From Porphyra umbilicalis (lineage: Eukaryota > Rhodophyta > Bangiophyceae > Bangiales > Bangiaceae): DNA of 64,000 nt. The stretch covers positions 1 to 64,000 of the forward strand of contig KV918938.1 of NCBI GenBank assembly GCA_002049455.2, written 5' to 3'. The notes beneath the pieces were generated by a model. It worked only from the letters and a program-made list of their open reading frames with translations. It was not told where the DNA came from and searched no databases. This document shows, piece by piece, positions 45,537-56,492 of the stretch. The position numbers were made by a program, and so were the translations under genes. How positions within the stretch are numbered: the stretch's first letter is position 1; each line of letters opens with the position of its first letter.

Positions 45537-48500
45537 TTAGTCTTTTATGGAGCCGCCGGGATCGTCATTGTTGGCGCCATCGTCAGCGGGAGACGCCTGC
45601 GGCTGTTGTGCGTCCGAGGGTGCGGCGACCACCTCCAACTGATCGTCAGGAAGCTGCTCACCGTCGGCGCCGGAAAAGGGAAGAGTAAGAGCAGCGACAG
45701 CGACAGCGACAGAGCCACGCGCCAACACGCCGCGGTCAGCACACACGCATGACGCACCCCGCTGGCACTCGCGGGAGATCCGGCGATGGAAGAACGCGGC
45801 GAGGGGGACGTGATCGTTCTCGGCCCGCGGCTTCCCGGCGTACAACTTGGCAAGCTTCCGCAGGTTCATTTGCGCGACCTGAAGTATCCGATGGATGATG
45901 TAGGTTGTGGGCGACATGTACGCCAGGCTTGTCCGATTGGCGGCGGAAATTGAGTGGGAGACCTCGGCCGCCTGCGTGGCGACCCCCGACGTGGCGCCCG
46001 AGCTCTGGTCGGGCATGTAGACGGGTGAGCAGCCGTGGGTGATGGAGTGGGGTCTGTCCAAGATGCACCGGACGTTGTGGTCGCGCAGGATGGGGCGCAC
46101 GCGCCTCGTGGCGTTCTTGTCGATCTTGCAGGCAACGTCATAAAATATGACCTTGGGGAGCCGAGGGAAGCGCTCCAACACAATGGAAAGCGCCTGGCCG
46201 ACGCTCTCGGCTCGGAAGAGCACCATAAAGCCCAGCGTGATGAAATGGGGACACACGACGTTGAAGACCCCCTGCGTCAGCCCGGTAAGGACCGAGAACG
46301 CCTTGTTGCACGCGTCCTCCTCGCCCTCGATGTCGGCTGCGTGCCGCTTCTTGACGCGGTATTGTCTCCGCCGCTCAGCTGCGACAGAGTCGGTGATGCC
46401 CGGCCGGACACACGGAAGGCTCGCGAAAACCTCGAATGAAACGAGCGGGTCGTCAACGTCGGTCTCGCGGTATAGCGGGTGAGCGGCTTTCCACCGAGCA
46501 AACGCAGCAGCGGTCGGTCTGCCACCCCATGTCGAGCAGTAGTCCTCATTCAGCCAACCCCGCTCCTTGTTGCTGCTCTTGCTCGCCTCCTTCTGGAACT
46601 CCGCGTCAATCACCTTCTAGAGCTTGACCGCCCTGCCAAGCAGCGCCCCAACCAACACACGAAAAGACCTGTCCGCGTCCAAGTCGTCGTCAAAGAGACC
46701 GATGAAGCTCAACACAAACCCCACGCCGTCCGCCGCACGGGTCAACCCGCGCCAGGCCTCCTTGCCCTTGAGGCGCAAACCGTCGGCCAGCAACCCGACG
46801 GCCTTCTCATCAGGAGCCTGGAACATTCATGCAGCCGTTTCTGCCAGCATGGCCTTGAGAATCGGGCGGATACACAGCCATGCCCCGTCATCGTCGCGCT
46901 TGTAGTCGTCAAAGTTGGGCGCGCAAATACCCACCCGGTCGCGCCACGTCTCGGCCGTCAGGTTGACGCGCTTCCCCTTAGTGCCGAGCACGAGGTTGCC
47001 ATCGTCGTCCTCGCGCACAGCTGCCTCCAGCCCACGATCCGCCCTCTGTGCCCGACGTGTCTTTCGTGTTATCGTGGACGCCTCGTCACTGTCGTCCTCG
47101 TACGACGAGGCTCCGCCGCCGTCGCCGTGGACCTTGTCCTTGGTGCCGACCTCCCTCTTGGCCGCGAGCGTCGGAACCACCGGAGAAGGGGAACCGAGGG
47201 GGAAAAAGCGAAACAAGACATTGGCGGCAGCCGCCTCTAAACTGGGACTTGGGCTGTTCGTCCGCGTTGCAGCCCACTCTTGGAGGTGCCGCACATGCGT
47301 GGTTGTCAGCGGCTTGGAGTTGCTCAACAATTTGTCGATGGCGGCACGCTGGGCGGCGTTGTGGAAGATACAACGCTTGGAGGCCTCCATGGAGAGGACG
47401 GGGCAGTTCTCCGCGGGACGCAAAGGATGTACGTCGTCGGGATCCGTACACCCAATGGATTGCGCGTCGATCACGATGAAGTCTGGGTTGGGACCGCAAA
47501 TGGGACACCTCGCAGACTCAGCAGGTATGGCCATGGCGCGCGCAGCAGCCGTCCCCAGCTTGACCACGTCCTGCCGCCTCGACTGGAAGCATGCGATGGT
47601 AGTGGCCAAGTGACGCGTCGCGGCCGTGTATGTTGAGCGTGCCGATATTATGAAGGAGTGCAGCTGGTCGACGATTGCACGGGTGAACACCATCCACTGC
47701 TTCTGCTTGTTTCGGCGTCGGTAGGAGAAGAGGCCGTCGGCACTCCCGTCGTACTCAACCTCCCGCTTGCAGTGGGGCGCATCGCAAGCCCAACGTCCAA
47801 CCGAGATCTGCACAAAAAGAAAGTACGGAAAACAGCAGCAGAATGAGTTAGAAAATGTGCAGCACATGGACCACAACCGAGCAGAAACGACGCAAGGAAC
47901 AGGCACCAATCGTAGACAACAAACAAATAAAAGAAAGAAGGTCATAGAAACTTACCCGTATAGACGGAGCAGTCGGATGGTGCGTGTACAGGACGGCTTC
48001 ATCGGCGGTCACTTCATGACGGACACCACGGGCTTGTCCACAGCTTCCAGAATGGGAGTCGGCCAAGGTGTGTCGCGTATCTGCAATGAAGCCCCGTCGA
48101 ACAGCAGACCTGAAGTAAATCATCATCTCCTTAAGGTCGCGCGCGGTCGACTCATCCCGCCGCCGCGCCAGCGACACGACCATGGACCGCATGTCCGCGG
48201 TTCTGCACCACATCGTGTCGAGGTCCTCCTCGATACAACACGGTAGATGTTTTGCCACAACCGAGACGACAATGACGACTCGGGTGCATCGGCAGCGGTC
48301 CGCTCCGTTTCCGATGGTAGCTTCTCAAGCCCGTCGTCCTCGTCCTCGCTGACAACGAAACGCAGGCGGCGGCTCGTTGACAGCTTGGCATTGGACACCG
48401 ATGCATCTTCGCGTCCGGGATGACCTTGCTCACAGGCAGATCGGCACGCACACGTCGGGCCACCACGACGTGGCCACAGCGTCGGGAGAAGGAACGGCAA

Positions 48501-49464
48501 GCGGGCGCCAAGCATGTTGCGTACTTGCCAGAGAAGGTCACAATGGAGTACACCTTTCTCTACGAAACGTTGAGCACGACGTTGTTACCGCCAGACCGCG
48601 GCACTGCAAAGTTGGCCGCGTCGACCGACAGCCGCATGCAGCGCCGGAACCGATCGTTCTCCACTCCAGCCGCTGGAAGGCACCGGTTGACAAGCTCGGT
48701 GTGGGAGCACTCGGAGCTTCGAGAAGAAGAGGACAGGAAGCTGGCGTTCTGCGTCCCCGAGAAGCACGAGCAAAGCAAGCCGCCGCGGTTGGAGACCCAC
48801 ATGATGGCGCACTCGTCGCGGCGCGTCCCAAAGTGCAGCACGATGGCGTGGGAGCGGAAGGCAGGATCCCCAGTGATGGTCGCCGTCACACGAGCAGCGT
48901 CTTTGCCACCAGCGGAGGATGATGGCAAACCGACGACGCGTTGCACGCACGGCACGAGGGCCTCCACCATCTGGTCCTCGAGCGACAGCTCACCAGGTAC
49001 TCGGCGATGGGGCTTGGGGATTGCATCGGCACGTCGACAGGGGAGCCCGTGGCCTCCAGCAGCGACTTGTCCAACTCCATGGAATCATCTCCTGGAAAAG
49101 AGCCATCGACACCCGCAGTGCCGGTGGAAAACGAGACCGCGCGCTGACCACCGTGCTCTTGCACGCGACGACGGGACGGTGTAACACCTCGGCGCCGCTC
49201 TTGAAGGGCAGGTGCAGCCACGGGAGGCTCTTGATCATCCTCAGGGCCGTCCGGTCCATCCCGAGCCTCCACCCGATCTGACCACAGGTTGCCCACACTG
49301 CGGCCACGCGCCAAGCTGGCAGGCCCTCGAACGAGTTGGCCCAAGGGCTGCTCCGATGGCGATGCAGCCAAAGCTTGACCAATGACGCTCAATGACGCGA
49401 CGTTGCCGACAAACCGCGCGGCAACTACAGGGCCGAACAGGGGAACATCCTCTTCCTCCGCCAT
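45537..49464 (-). pseudogene. KDZ-family transposase with SWIM zinc finger, multi-exon, several in-frame stops
   Basis: The first ATG (49464) begins an N-terminal region whose frame changes two or three times before 48.97 kb. From there: a SWIM-type zinc finger (CSCF...CSH, about 48.70-48.77 kb), a TAG at 48560-48562, then a second Cys cluster (CLAPACRSFSRRCGH). A later exon ends at 47956 and an intron 47955-47808 (148 bp, donor GTAAGT, acceptor TTTTTGTGCAG) joins in frame to a Cys pair (CDAPHC), CPICGPNPDFIVIDA (first catalytic Asp), FYDVACK (second Asp), DRPHSITHGC and EVSHS...LAYMSPTTYI (Glu region). This last exon (47807-45537) is one frame of about 757 codons broken only by TGA at 46827-46829 and TAG at 46617-46619. 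The domain order and motifs match Kyakuja-Dileera-Zisupton transposases. Confidence 0.82.
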
Positions 49465-49757
49465 GCGTCAAGAAGCTGGCGAGGCGCCGAGGCAGCCGCC
49501 GACAGGGCACCGCGGCGGTGCCACGGGCGCAGCTCCCCGAGTAACGACAGCCCCCAAAGCGTGCACGCACCGCCGCCGGCGCAAAACGCGGGGGAGCACC
49601 AGCCCCGCAAGCAAAACCGCAAGTTCAAAGGAATGGAGACGCGTGGACGGGACACAGTGGCCAGAATTGGGGGCATCAACCACGCTGTCTCTGTTCGTCC
49701 GCCTTCAGTGTCGCTTGTCTCCGACAATCGAAGAAGTCCCGCACCGTGTTCGATTTC

Positions 49758-49792
49758 ATTGGCTGAATCAAGTGACATCACGATCCGATTGG
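49758..49792 (-). promoter_or_regulatory. Two CCAAT boxes upstream of the KDZ gene
   Basis: Read on the minus strand, CCAAT occurs at 49792-49788 and 49762-49758, about 300 bp before the KDZ ATG, with a GTCACGTGG-like context nearby. Position and orientation fit a promoter, but the motif is short. Confidence 0.3.
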
Positions 49793-49869
49793 ACCACGTC
49801 ACTCCGTCGGCTGGCCAGGGCACGGGCAGAGACGGCGGGTGCGCTCGTACGTTTTACAAACCAAGGCTA

Positions 49870-51120
49870 GTGGGGTGGTGCGGCCCGATCGCCCCCACCC
49901 CCCTGGAACCGATCCCACAGTCGCATTGACTTGGTACGGTCTGCTTCGCAACCGAAACAGCCATCCTCTCCCCCCCGCCCCCCCCCCCGGCCCCACCGTC
50001 CCCCGCGCCCTATCGTCTGGCATTTTTCTGTTACTTACGGAGACTTCAGCTGGGCATTCTCTAGCAGATGCACCCCCCGGCTTTTTCTTGATCACAGCGG
50101 CCACTCTCTTGGGGCTGTTGCCGGTGGCTGTGGACGACCGCTGGCGCCTGACCCGACGCTCGGGCGTTCCTTATCGGACAGTCCGAGATGTGGTTCAATG
50201 CTAACGTGCTCAGCACCAACGTCCTCCCTTACTATTTGACCTCCGCTTCGGTGCCATCCTGCCTTTGACGCAGTCCCCGTGCACCCCCGCCTTGTGCTCA
50301 GCCCACCTGTTCCCCTGCAGCCTTCTGCCTCGATCAATGCCCACCGCTGCTTAACCACCCTCCCTCTTTCCAAACCAGTCTCATCCACATCTGCGTGCTT
50401 TCTGCTCCCAATACGCGGCTTACCCTCCCCACCGCGGACGCGCTCCAGCCTTTCCCAACGCCCCTCCCATCTCGCCACACACCACATCCTACGCCCGTCC
50501 TTGTCAACAGATGCTCATCTCTGTACGAAAAGAACCGATTGCGGCGGTGTCGGAGTACAGATAGCCTTGTTCGATGCTGCAGGCGTAACCTAGACGACCA
50601 ACAGACGACAATGCAGAGGCGCCCAACGCAAAGCGTGAAAGTGAAAACAAACGAGAACATCCCCCAAGGACCACAACACAACAACAAAAAGCTGAAGGGG
50701 AAGAAGACTCCACACAGGCGAACCAAAGAGATGGAAGCAACAAAACGGCAAAGCAAGTCCGCCAACGATGCCACGGCCAGAGGGCGGCGGGCCCAACTGC
50801 CAAAACCTACAAGCCAACACAGCCACACCGAACACAAAAAGTAGTAATAGAGTCCACAGAAACTGACAAATGACGAGGGAACCGCATGGGGGGGAAAGTC
50901 AAACATCCAGAACTGACCAACTGGCCGCGACCAGATTCTGGCCGACACGCCCGCCGCCCACGCCGGCTTGTCACAGAACGTCGTTTGCAAATCGATCTGC
51001 CCTTGCTGATGCGCCGGCGTCTCCGGCGATTCGGCCCCTGATTCCTTCAGTGGCGCCACCAAAAATAAGAAACGAACACGGGAAGCCACAGAAACACGAG
51101 AAGTTGGCGCCGCATTGCGT
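49870..51120. other. No recognisable gene
   Basis: A C-rich run near 49970-49995 and pyrimidine-rich sequence. Minus-strand frames are open but lack recognisable domains. The right end holds a diverged partial unit of the 485-bp repeat (about 50990-51120). Confidence 0.4.
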
Positions 51121-51125
51121 TAGTG

Positions 51126-52570
51126 TCCGTGTGTCCCTGTTTCGCCTACTCCACCAAAGCCGCCGCACGTTGCGGGCGTCATGGCAGTTGCGCTGTGGTC
51201 CCCGCGCGGCGTGCATCAGCGACGGCTTCCCTATGTCACCGGAGCCGCCGAAAGCGCGAACGCAACGCCAAAGAACAATACGACGCACAACGCCCCTCCA
51301 CACAGGTACCGCGCGGATCCCAGGACGGTCGCTGTGACACCCCCCTACGACACAAGTAGGCCAAAACGTCTCCCTTCGCCCATCCGATTGTCCAACCGCC
51401 ACCGCGGCCGGCCCAATCACGCCGTCCGTCGTGCCAGGCTCCCGCCGCCGGCCCGCATGCAACATCCCGTTGCGCGCGGACCGGAGGCGAGCGCTTGCCG
51501 CGGATTCTGGCGTTTCCGCCCCTGCCAAGTTCAGTGGTGCCATCAGAAACACAAATACCGTACAGGAAGGCACAGAAAAGCGGGGTTTGCATCCAAGGTG
51601 TGTTAGTGCCCGCGTATCACGTATTCCCCGCGTACCCCCGCCACCGGGCACCACCGACGGTGATGCGCGACGGCCTCCTCAAAGCGCCGGTGCGCACACA
51701 GCCGTCCCCTGAGCTACTGGCGCGATCCACACGCTCTCTGCCGTACCTCAGAATGCGAACACACACCACGCACGCCGCCTTCGCCACCGTCACCACGGCC
51801 GTACTGACGCCGCTGTCGCACCACTCTGCCGTCCCACACAGCACACAAGTCTCCTGATACGGCCTCACCGACTGTCCCAACGCCACCGCGGCCGGCCCAA
51901 TCACGCCGTCCGTCGTGCCAGGCTCCCGCCGCCGGCCCGCATGCAACATCCCGTTGCGCGCGGACCGGAGGCGAGCGCTTTGCCGCGGATCCTGGCATTT
52001 CCGCCCCTGCCAAGTTCAGTGGTGCCATCAGAAACACAAATACCATACAGGAAGGCACAGAAAAGCGGGGTTTGCATTTAAGGTGTGTTAGTTCCCTCGT
52101 TTCACATATTCCCCGCGTACCCCCGCCATCGGGCACCACCGACGGTGATGCGCGACGGCCTCCTCAAAGCGCCGGTGCGCACACAGCCGTCCCCTGAGCT
52201 ACTGGCGCGATCCACACGCTCTCTGCCGTACCTCAGAATGCGAGCACACACCACGCACGCCGCCTTCGCCACCGTCACCACGGCCGTACTGACGCCGCTG
52301 TCGCACCACTCTGCCGTCCCACACAGCACAGAACTCCCCTCACACGTCCCCTCCGACTGTCCCACCGCCACCGCGGCCGGCCCAATCACGCCGTCCGTCG
52401 TGCCAGGCTCATGCCGCCGGCCCGCATGCAACATCCCGTTGCGCGCGGACCGGAGGCGAGCGCTTGCCGCGGATCCTGGCGTTTCCGCCCCTGCCAAGTT
52501 CAGTGGTGCCATCAGAAACACAAATACCATACAGGAAGGCACAGGAAAGTGCGTATCGTCACTCTGGAGA
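51126..52570. repeat. Tandem repeat, about 485-bp unit, three units plus a diverged partial one
   Basis: The word CCCAATCACGCCGTCCGTCG recurs at 51412, 51896 and 52381 (spacing 484 and 485), and CCCCGCGTACCCCCGCC at 51626 and 52111 (485). The two rightmost units are nearly identical, the left one is diverged in its first half, and a weaker relative of the unit end lies at about 50.99-51.12 kb. Each unit can encode a short hydrophobic stretch (FVFLMAPLNLAGAE) on the minus strand, so duplicated exons are possible, but I see no supporting domain. Confidence 0.85.
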
Positions 52571-52863
52571 GTTAGTTTCTGCGTTTCGAGTACCCGTCGC
52601 TTGAGCTTATTCCTGAGATGAGGCATATGCCGGATAGGTTCCGTCAGTTGTTGTGCTGCTTGAGAGAACCCCCCTCAGGCATTGACGCGAGCTGGGGACC
52701 ATTGCAGAGCACCTATCACGTGGGCGTCACTGCGGGGTACCAGATGCTTCACCACAGACGTCATGGGTCGTTGATGTATCAGACGCAGAGTTAATATGCG
52801 TTGCGTGTTTGTATTGTTTCAGGCACGGAATATGTCTTGGACTACTCGTTCTGCTCTTTGGTG

Positions 52864-53994
52864 TCACAGGCAACGTACATTAAACAGCGTCTGGGGGCCT
52901 TCGTTCCCGCGGCGGATCTCGGTGACAAACTGCGTCAGCGCCGCTCGGATTGAAACGGTCTTGAGGTCGGCGCTGTCGGCGCACTCCATCAGGGTGGCCA
53001 CAAGAGCAGAGGTCTCGAGCGACTCGGCGGTTAGAGCTTGACCGTTGAAGTGGTTAGGGGCACAGAAAAACGCGTTAAGAGTGTCCCTCACTTGCGACGC
53101 GAGCTCAACGTCCGATATATGTGCAAACTTCAGCCCAGCAGTGCGAAGCGGAGCACCAGTGCGAATAGAGTAGGGGTTCTCTGACCCGTAGATCTCAACG
53201 TTAGCACCAGTGCGCCTCGCTTGCACCCCAACAGTCCGCAAAACGTCGCTCAAGCTTTTTCGCTTAGCCGGGGTGTACTTCGGCTGCTGCATTGACCGAA
53301 ACGTTCGGTCAAGGGTGCCAAGGGCTGCCGCTCGCGCCTCTTCGGCGGTGCTAGCCCCGCCAAATGCTGGGACAACGGGGGGCTTCGGTACAGCGCGATC
53401 ACCGTGGCGCACGCGATCCGCAGCAAGGGCGCCCGCAAGTCGGGCAGCCCCAGGATTCGCACCGGCTTCCAGCGCGGCCGCGACTGCAGCATCTGCGTCT
53501 CTAGTCCGTGACTGAGCTGCCGCGCCGCCCAATCCCGCGTCGTCGACTATCGTTGATCTGGCAACGTGGGACGCCTCGTGCGACTCCCGCCCAGAATCGT
53601 CAGCCGTCGCGATCAGAGACTGCTTGGCGCGAGCCCGCTTCTCTTTCGATTGGCGAGGCGTAAGCTCCCGGGCATCGATGAGCACTTGGAGTCGGGTGTG
53701 CATTGCAGCGATATCATGCATTTCGCACACGAACTTGGCCTCACGCCTCTTGGGAATCACGCATGACTGCATGTCCTCTGTGTGGCCTGGGATCTTGCAT
53801 GTCATGCATGCCACAGGGCACACCGCGCACGTTGTCTGCCCACAACGGGTGACACACTGATATCAAGGATCTTGCACCAGTGGGCAGGTCGAAACCATAT
53901 GACCCTGCATCTTGCATGCGCTGCAGCGTCTGACACGAACTGATGCTGGAAGTCCAATACGGGGGAAATATCGGTGGTGAGCAGTTCGTGGCAT
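52864..53994 (-). pseudogene. Zinc-knuckle, Ala-rich protein gene, relative of the IS630-like partner gene, one in-frame TGA
   Basis: The ATG at 53994 gives 376 codons to a TGA at 52864, broken by TGA at 53863-53865. The N-terminus holds a perfect CCHC knuckle CSACKMQGHMVSTC, then CVTRCGQTTCAVC, then a second knuckle CMTCKIPGHTEDMQSC. A basic segment, a long Ala-rich helical region with an ANPGAARLAGALAAD stretch, and a unique C-terminal 130 residues follow. The order knuckle, Cys cluster, CX2CX3GH knuckle, basic, Ala-rich matches the partner protein of the IS630-like element, but this gene has no intron at the second knuckle. Family assignment is by architecture only. No transposase lies next to it. 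Confidence 0.55.
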
Positions 53995-53999
53995 GCAGA

Positions 54000-54463
54000 A
54001 CAGCGGTGTTAGAAATTTGATCGAGGTCTGTTTGAACGCAACTCAACAGTTATATCCGCTACGAGCTGCCTCCAACCGCACGCACTGCAAACCAAATGCT
54101 ATGAGCGTGCTCGACGTCTGGGGCGCCCCGGTGGCATGAGCGCCGGCCGAGGCTCTAGATCCAGAAGGACCACTGGCCATGCTCGGCAGCCTTGATGACA
54201 AACATGTTCCCTGTTGCTGATTGCCTGGTGCTGGATGGCGACAGTGACAGACCACACGTCGACGACGATGGTCGCGACGTCGACGGTGTGGAGAACGAAT
54301 GTGGCCATGAGATCGGCGCCTCATGTGCCATAACTGTGACCACAACTACGCGGCAGGCCATGTAAATTGTGGACTTTGTTTGAAACAACGTTGGACATTT
54401 CCTAATCTTTCAAGGAAATGTTTTCATCACCAACTAACAGTCAGTCCTAGTCCCAGGCCGGCA
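54000..54463. other. No recognisable gene
   Basis: Short frames only between the zinc-knuckle gene and a MITE-like terminal sequence at 54464-54486. Confidence 0.4.
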
Positions 54464-54486
54464 GGACAAAATTGGGGGACCAGCAA
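54464..54486. repeat. MITE terminal repeat of the TTGCTGATCCC family, partner end not found
   Basis: Read on the minus strand it begins TATTGCTGGTCCCCCAATTT and resembles the right end of the element at 56493-57335, including flanking AGTCAGTC further in. It marks the point where the copia fragment stops being recognisable. The word also translates to a plausible copia protease segment (VLLVPQF), so coincidence is possible. Confidence 0.4.
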
Positions 54487-55524
54487 TACCTTGTGCAACT
54501 TGATCTTGCGCGTCTTGCCGTGAACGATGACATTGAGCACGACGGTTCCCACGCCCGCTGTCGCTATGGACCCCTTGTCACCCATCGTGACGCTCCGTCC
54601 CGTGGTCGTATGGTAGTCGTCGAAGCACCTCCGCATCCAGCACATGTGTGCAGACGCAGCACAGTCGACAAGCCACGACTTGGAAATGTCATCGCTGTCA
54701 GCCGCATTGCCCACCAGACAGATGGCGTCGTGGCTGTCGCTACATTCATCAGCCGCAATCGCGGCTACCTTGTCCTTTCTCTGCTTTTTGGCCTTAAGCT
54801 CTGGGCAATCGTGAGAGATGTGCTAAAACTTATGGCAGTAGGAGCACTCGATCTTGGAAAGGTCACCACGGCGGCCTTGACCTCGATAGTTGGCGCCGAC
54901 GAGTGCCATGTCGCCAATGCGCTTGGTCGACAGTGACTTGTCCGCCTGCCGCCGCTCCTCCTGAATCAAGCGTCTATTGACAAAGTCGACGCTCAGCTCG
55001 TCCTCACCCTTGGCGTCGAGAGCCACCAGCAGGTTCTCGTACTTGGAAGTCAGCCCGTTCAAAACGCTCATGGCAACGTCCATCTCCGTCACCTCGCCGC
55101 TCATGGCCTTGAGGTTCACACCGAAGTTGCGCACGCGGTTGATGTAGCCTAGCATGCCCTCACTGACGGTCATTTCGACGGTGAAGAACTCGCGTCGCGC
55201 CTTCATCTTGTTCATCAAACTCTTGCGCTGGAAGACACCTTGCAGCGTCGACCACATTTCCGCCGTCGTATTGCAGCCCGACACATGCTCGAGCTGCTCA
55301 GACTCAAGGGTGAGCCCGATGATGGCGCTCGCCTTTGTGGGTCGACTCCTCCACAAAGCCAACTCGCGGTCTTCCGCATCCGTCCGCTTGCCGTCTTCGT
55401 CAAGCATATCGTCCAGGTCGCGCAGCGCGAGAACCATCTTAATGTGCTGACGCCACTCGTGGAAATTTGTCTCCGTCAACTTGTCGCTCTTGATGCCGCC
55501 CATGCCGGCAGCGCCACAGTCCAT
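54487..55524 (-). pseudogene. Copia Gag-protease fragment
   Basis: The ATG at 55524 opens a UBN2-type copia gag (NFHEWRQHIKMVLALRDL, later SVLNGLTSKYENLLVAL). It is followed by a knuckle CSYCHKF-TAG-HISHDC in which the TAG (54823-54825) replaces the usual Gly. The same frame then gives SWLVDCAASAHMC, the protease active site region with Asp kept but the usual D-S/T-G-A changed to DCAA. It stops at about 54487. Only the TAG interrupts about 345 codons. It is a different lineage from the full copia element at 57372-62207. Confidence 0.8.
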
Positions 55525-55668
55525 GATGTCTTCTTGTCATAGCGCCCGACCTTGCCGAGCCGTGCGCCTTGACCGTCACGACTTTGAACCACCTTGACCT
55601 TGTCTTCTTCGCACTTGCCGCGACCGCCGCGACACCAACTGACATACCTTGCTCTTGTCGCAGCCCCG

Positions 55669-55684
55669 GCTCCGGGCCCTAACC
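55669..55684 (-). other. Primer binding site of the copia fragment
   Basis: GGTTAGGGCCCGGAGC directly after the presumed LTR end closely resembles the half initiator-tRNA site of the full copia element. Confidence 0.5.
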
Positions 55685-56102
55685 TGCTGAAACGCAATGG
55701 GGATAGGGGTTGAGGGACCACTGTGAAGTGGTTGAGTGGCTTGAGTTTGTGTGTGTGTGTGCCAACGTGCTTTAGTGGTTGTCATAAGGTTCGCCCGCCT
55801 CTCCCAACCGAGAGCACCTCTCAAATAGTCCCCACCGGTCCAAGTGCTCCCCCCTCTCGCGCCCACATCGACACCCATGCCCTCGCACCAAATCGAATCA
55901 CTCACCAAATCAAAAGCCACTAGAGCAAAGCGAAGATCAAATCCAAAATATGCCAAAAGTAACGCCGCATGATGACCCAACACGAATATGTGCAACTTGA
56001 CCACGTCTTGCAAATGTACCATCTGCGGTATCACAGGGGTCACCGCCCATCATCCATCCGCGAACCGCCAGTGAGTCGGCGACGAGCATCACAGTCCAAC
56101 AG

Positions 56103-56492
56103 TTTGCACCCATCACGCCCGCTGGACGCGTCGTGGATGCGCGCACTACCCGGTGTCTGGACTTCTGTGGCGGCAGACTTCTCTGGCCACACCAGTACGC
56201 GTACAAATGGCCAGTGCACGCGGCGCGGTTGGGACGCAAAATTGTTGGGGGGACTCCATATATTAGTTTGCACCCATCACGCCCGCTGGTCGCGTCGTGG
56301 ACACGCGCACTACCCGGTGTGTGAGCTTCTGTGGCGGCAGACTTCTATGGCCACACTAGTACGCGCACGAATGGCCAGTGCACGCGGCGCGGTCGGAATG
56401 CGCAAATGTTGGGGGGACCCCCGTCATCGGTTTGCACCCAACACGCCCGCTGGTCGCCTCGTTGACGCACTCACTACCTGGTGTGTGGACCA
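56103..56492. repeat. 164-bp satellite, left part of array
   Basis: Monomers start with TTTGCACCC at 56103, 56267 and 56431 (spacing 164 and 164). The third monomer is broken after 62 bp by a MITE. Shared words include GGCCAGTGCACGCGGCGCGG. The frames change between monomers, so it is not coding. Confidence 0.93.

Larger units (their letters stand above)
36879..49800. mobile_element. KDZ-type DNA transposon cluster with Ulp1 protease and PIF1-like helicase (boundaries unknown)
   Basis: Minus-strand KDZ transposase (49464-45537), Ulp1/C48 protease (45434-44658) and PIF1-like helicase (42460-39803), plus a convergent plus-strand gene (36879-39631). The KDZ transposase and Ulp1 protease genes are only about 100 bp apart. 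Ulp1-type proteases are known companions of KDZ/Zisupton-like elements. I infer that the helicase and the plus-strand gene belong to the same element from their proximity and the absence of other features. I did not find terminal inverted repeats or the expected 8-bp duplication, so the limits given are only those of the genes. Confidence 0.5.
54487..55684 (-). mobile_element. Ty1/copia retrotransposon 5' fragment
   Basis: A minus-strand leader with a half-tRNA-type primer binding site, gag with a zinc knuckle, and the start of the protease, then nothing further of pol. An LTR probably begins at 55685 and extends right (its end here is TTTCAGCA on the minus strand); its outer boundary was not found. 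Confidence 0.7.

Noticed and set aside
54209-54225. TTGCTGAT word as the missing left end of the MITE whose right end is at 54486
   Set aside because: Only 8 bases match and there is no TA before it.
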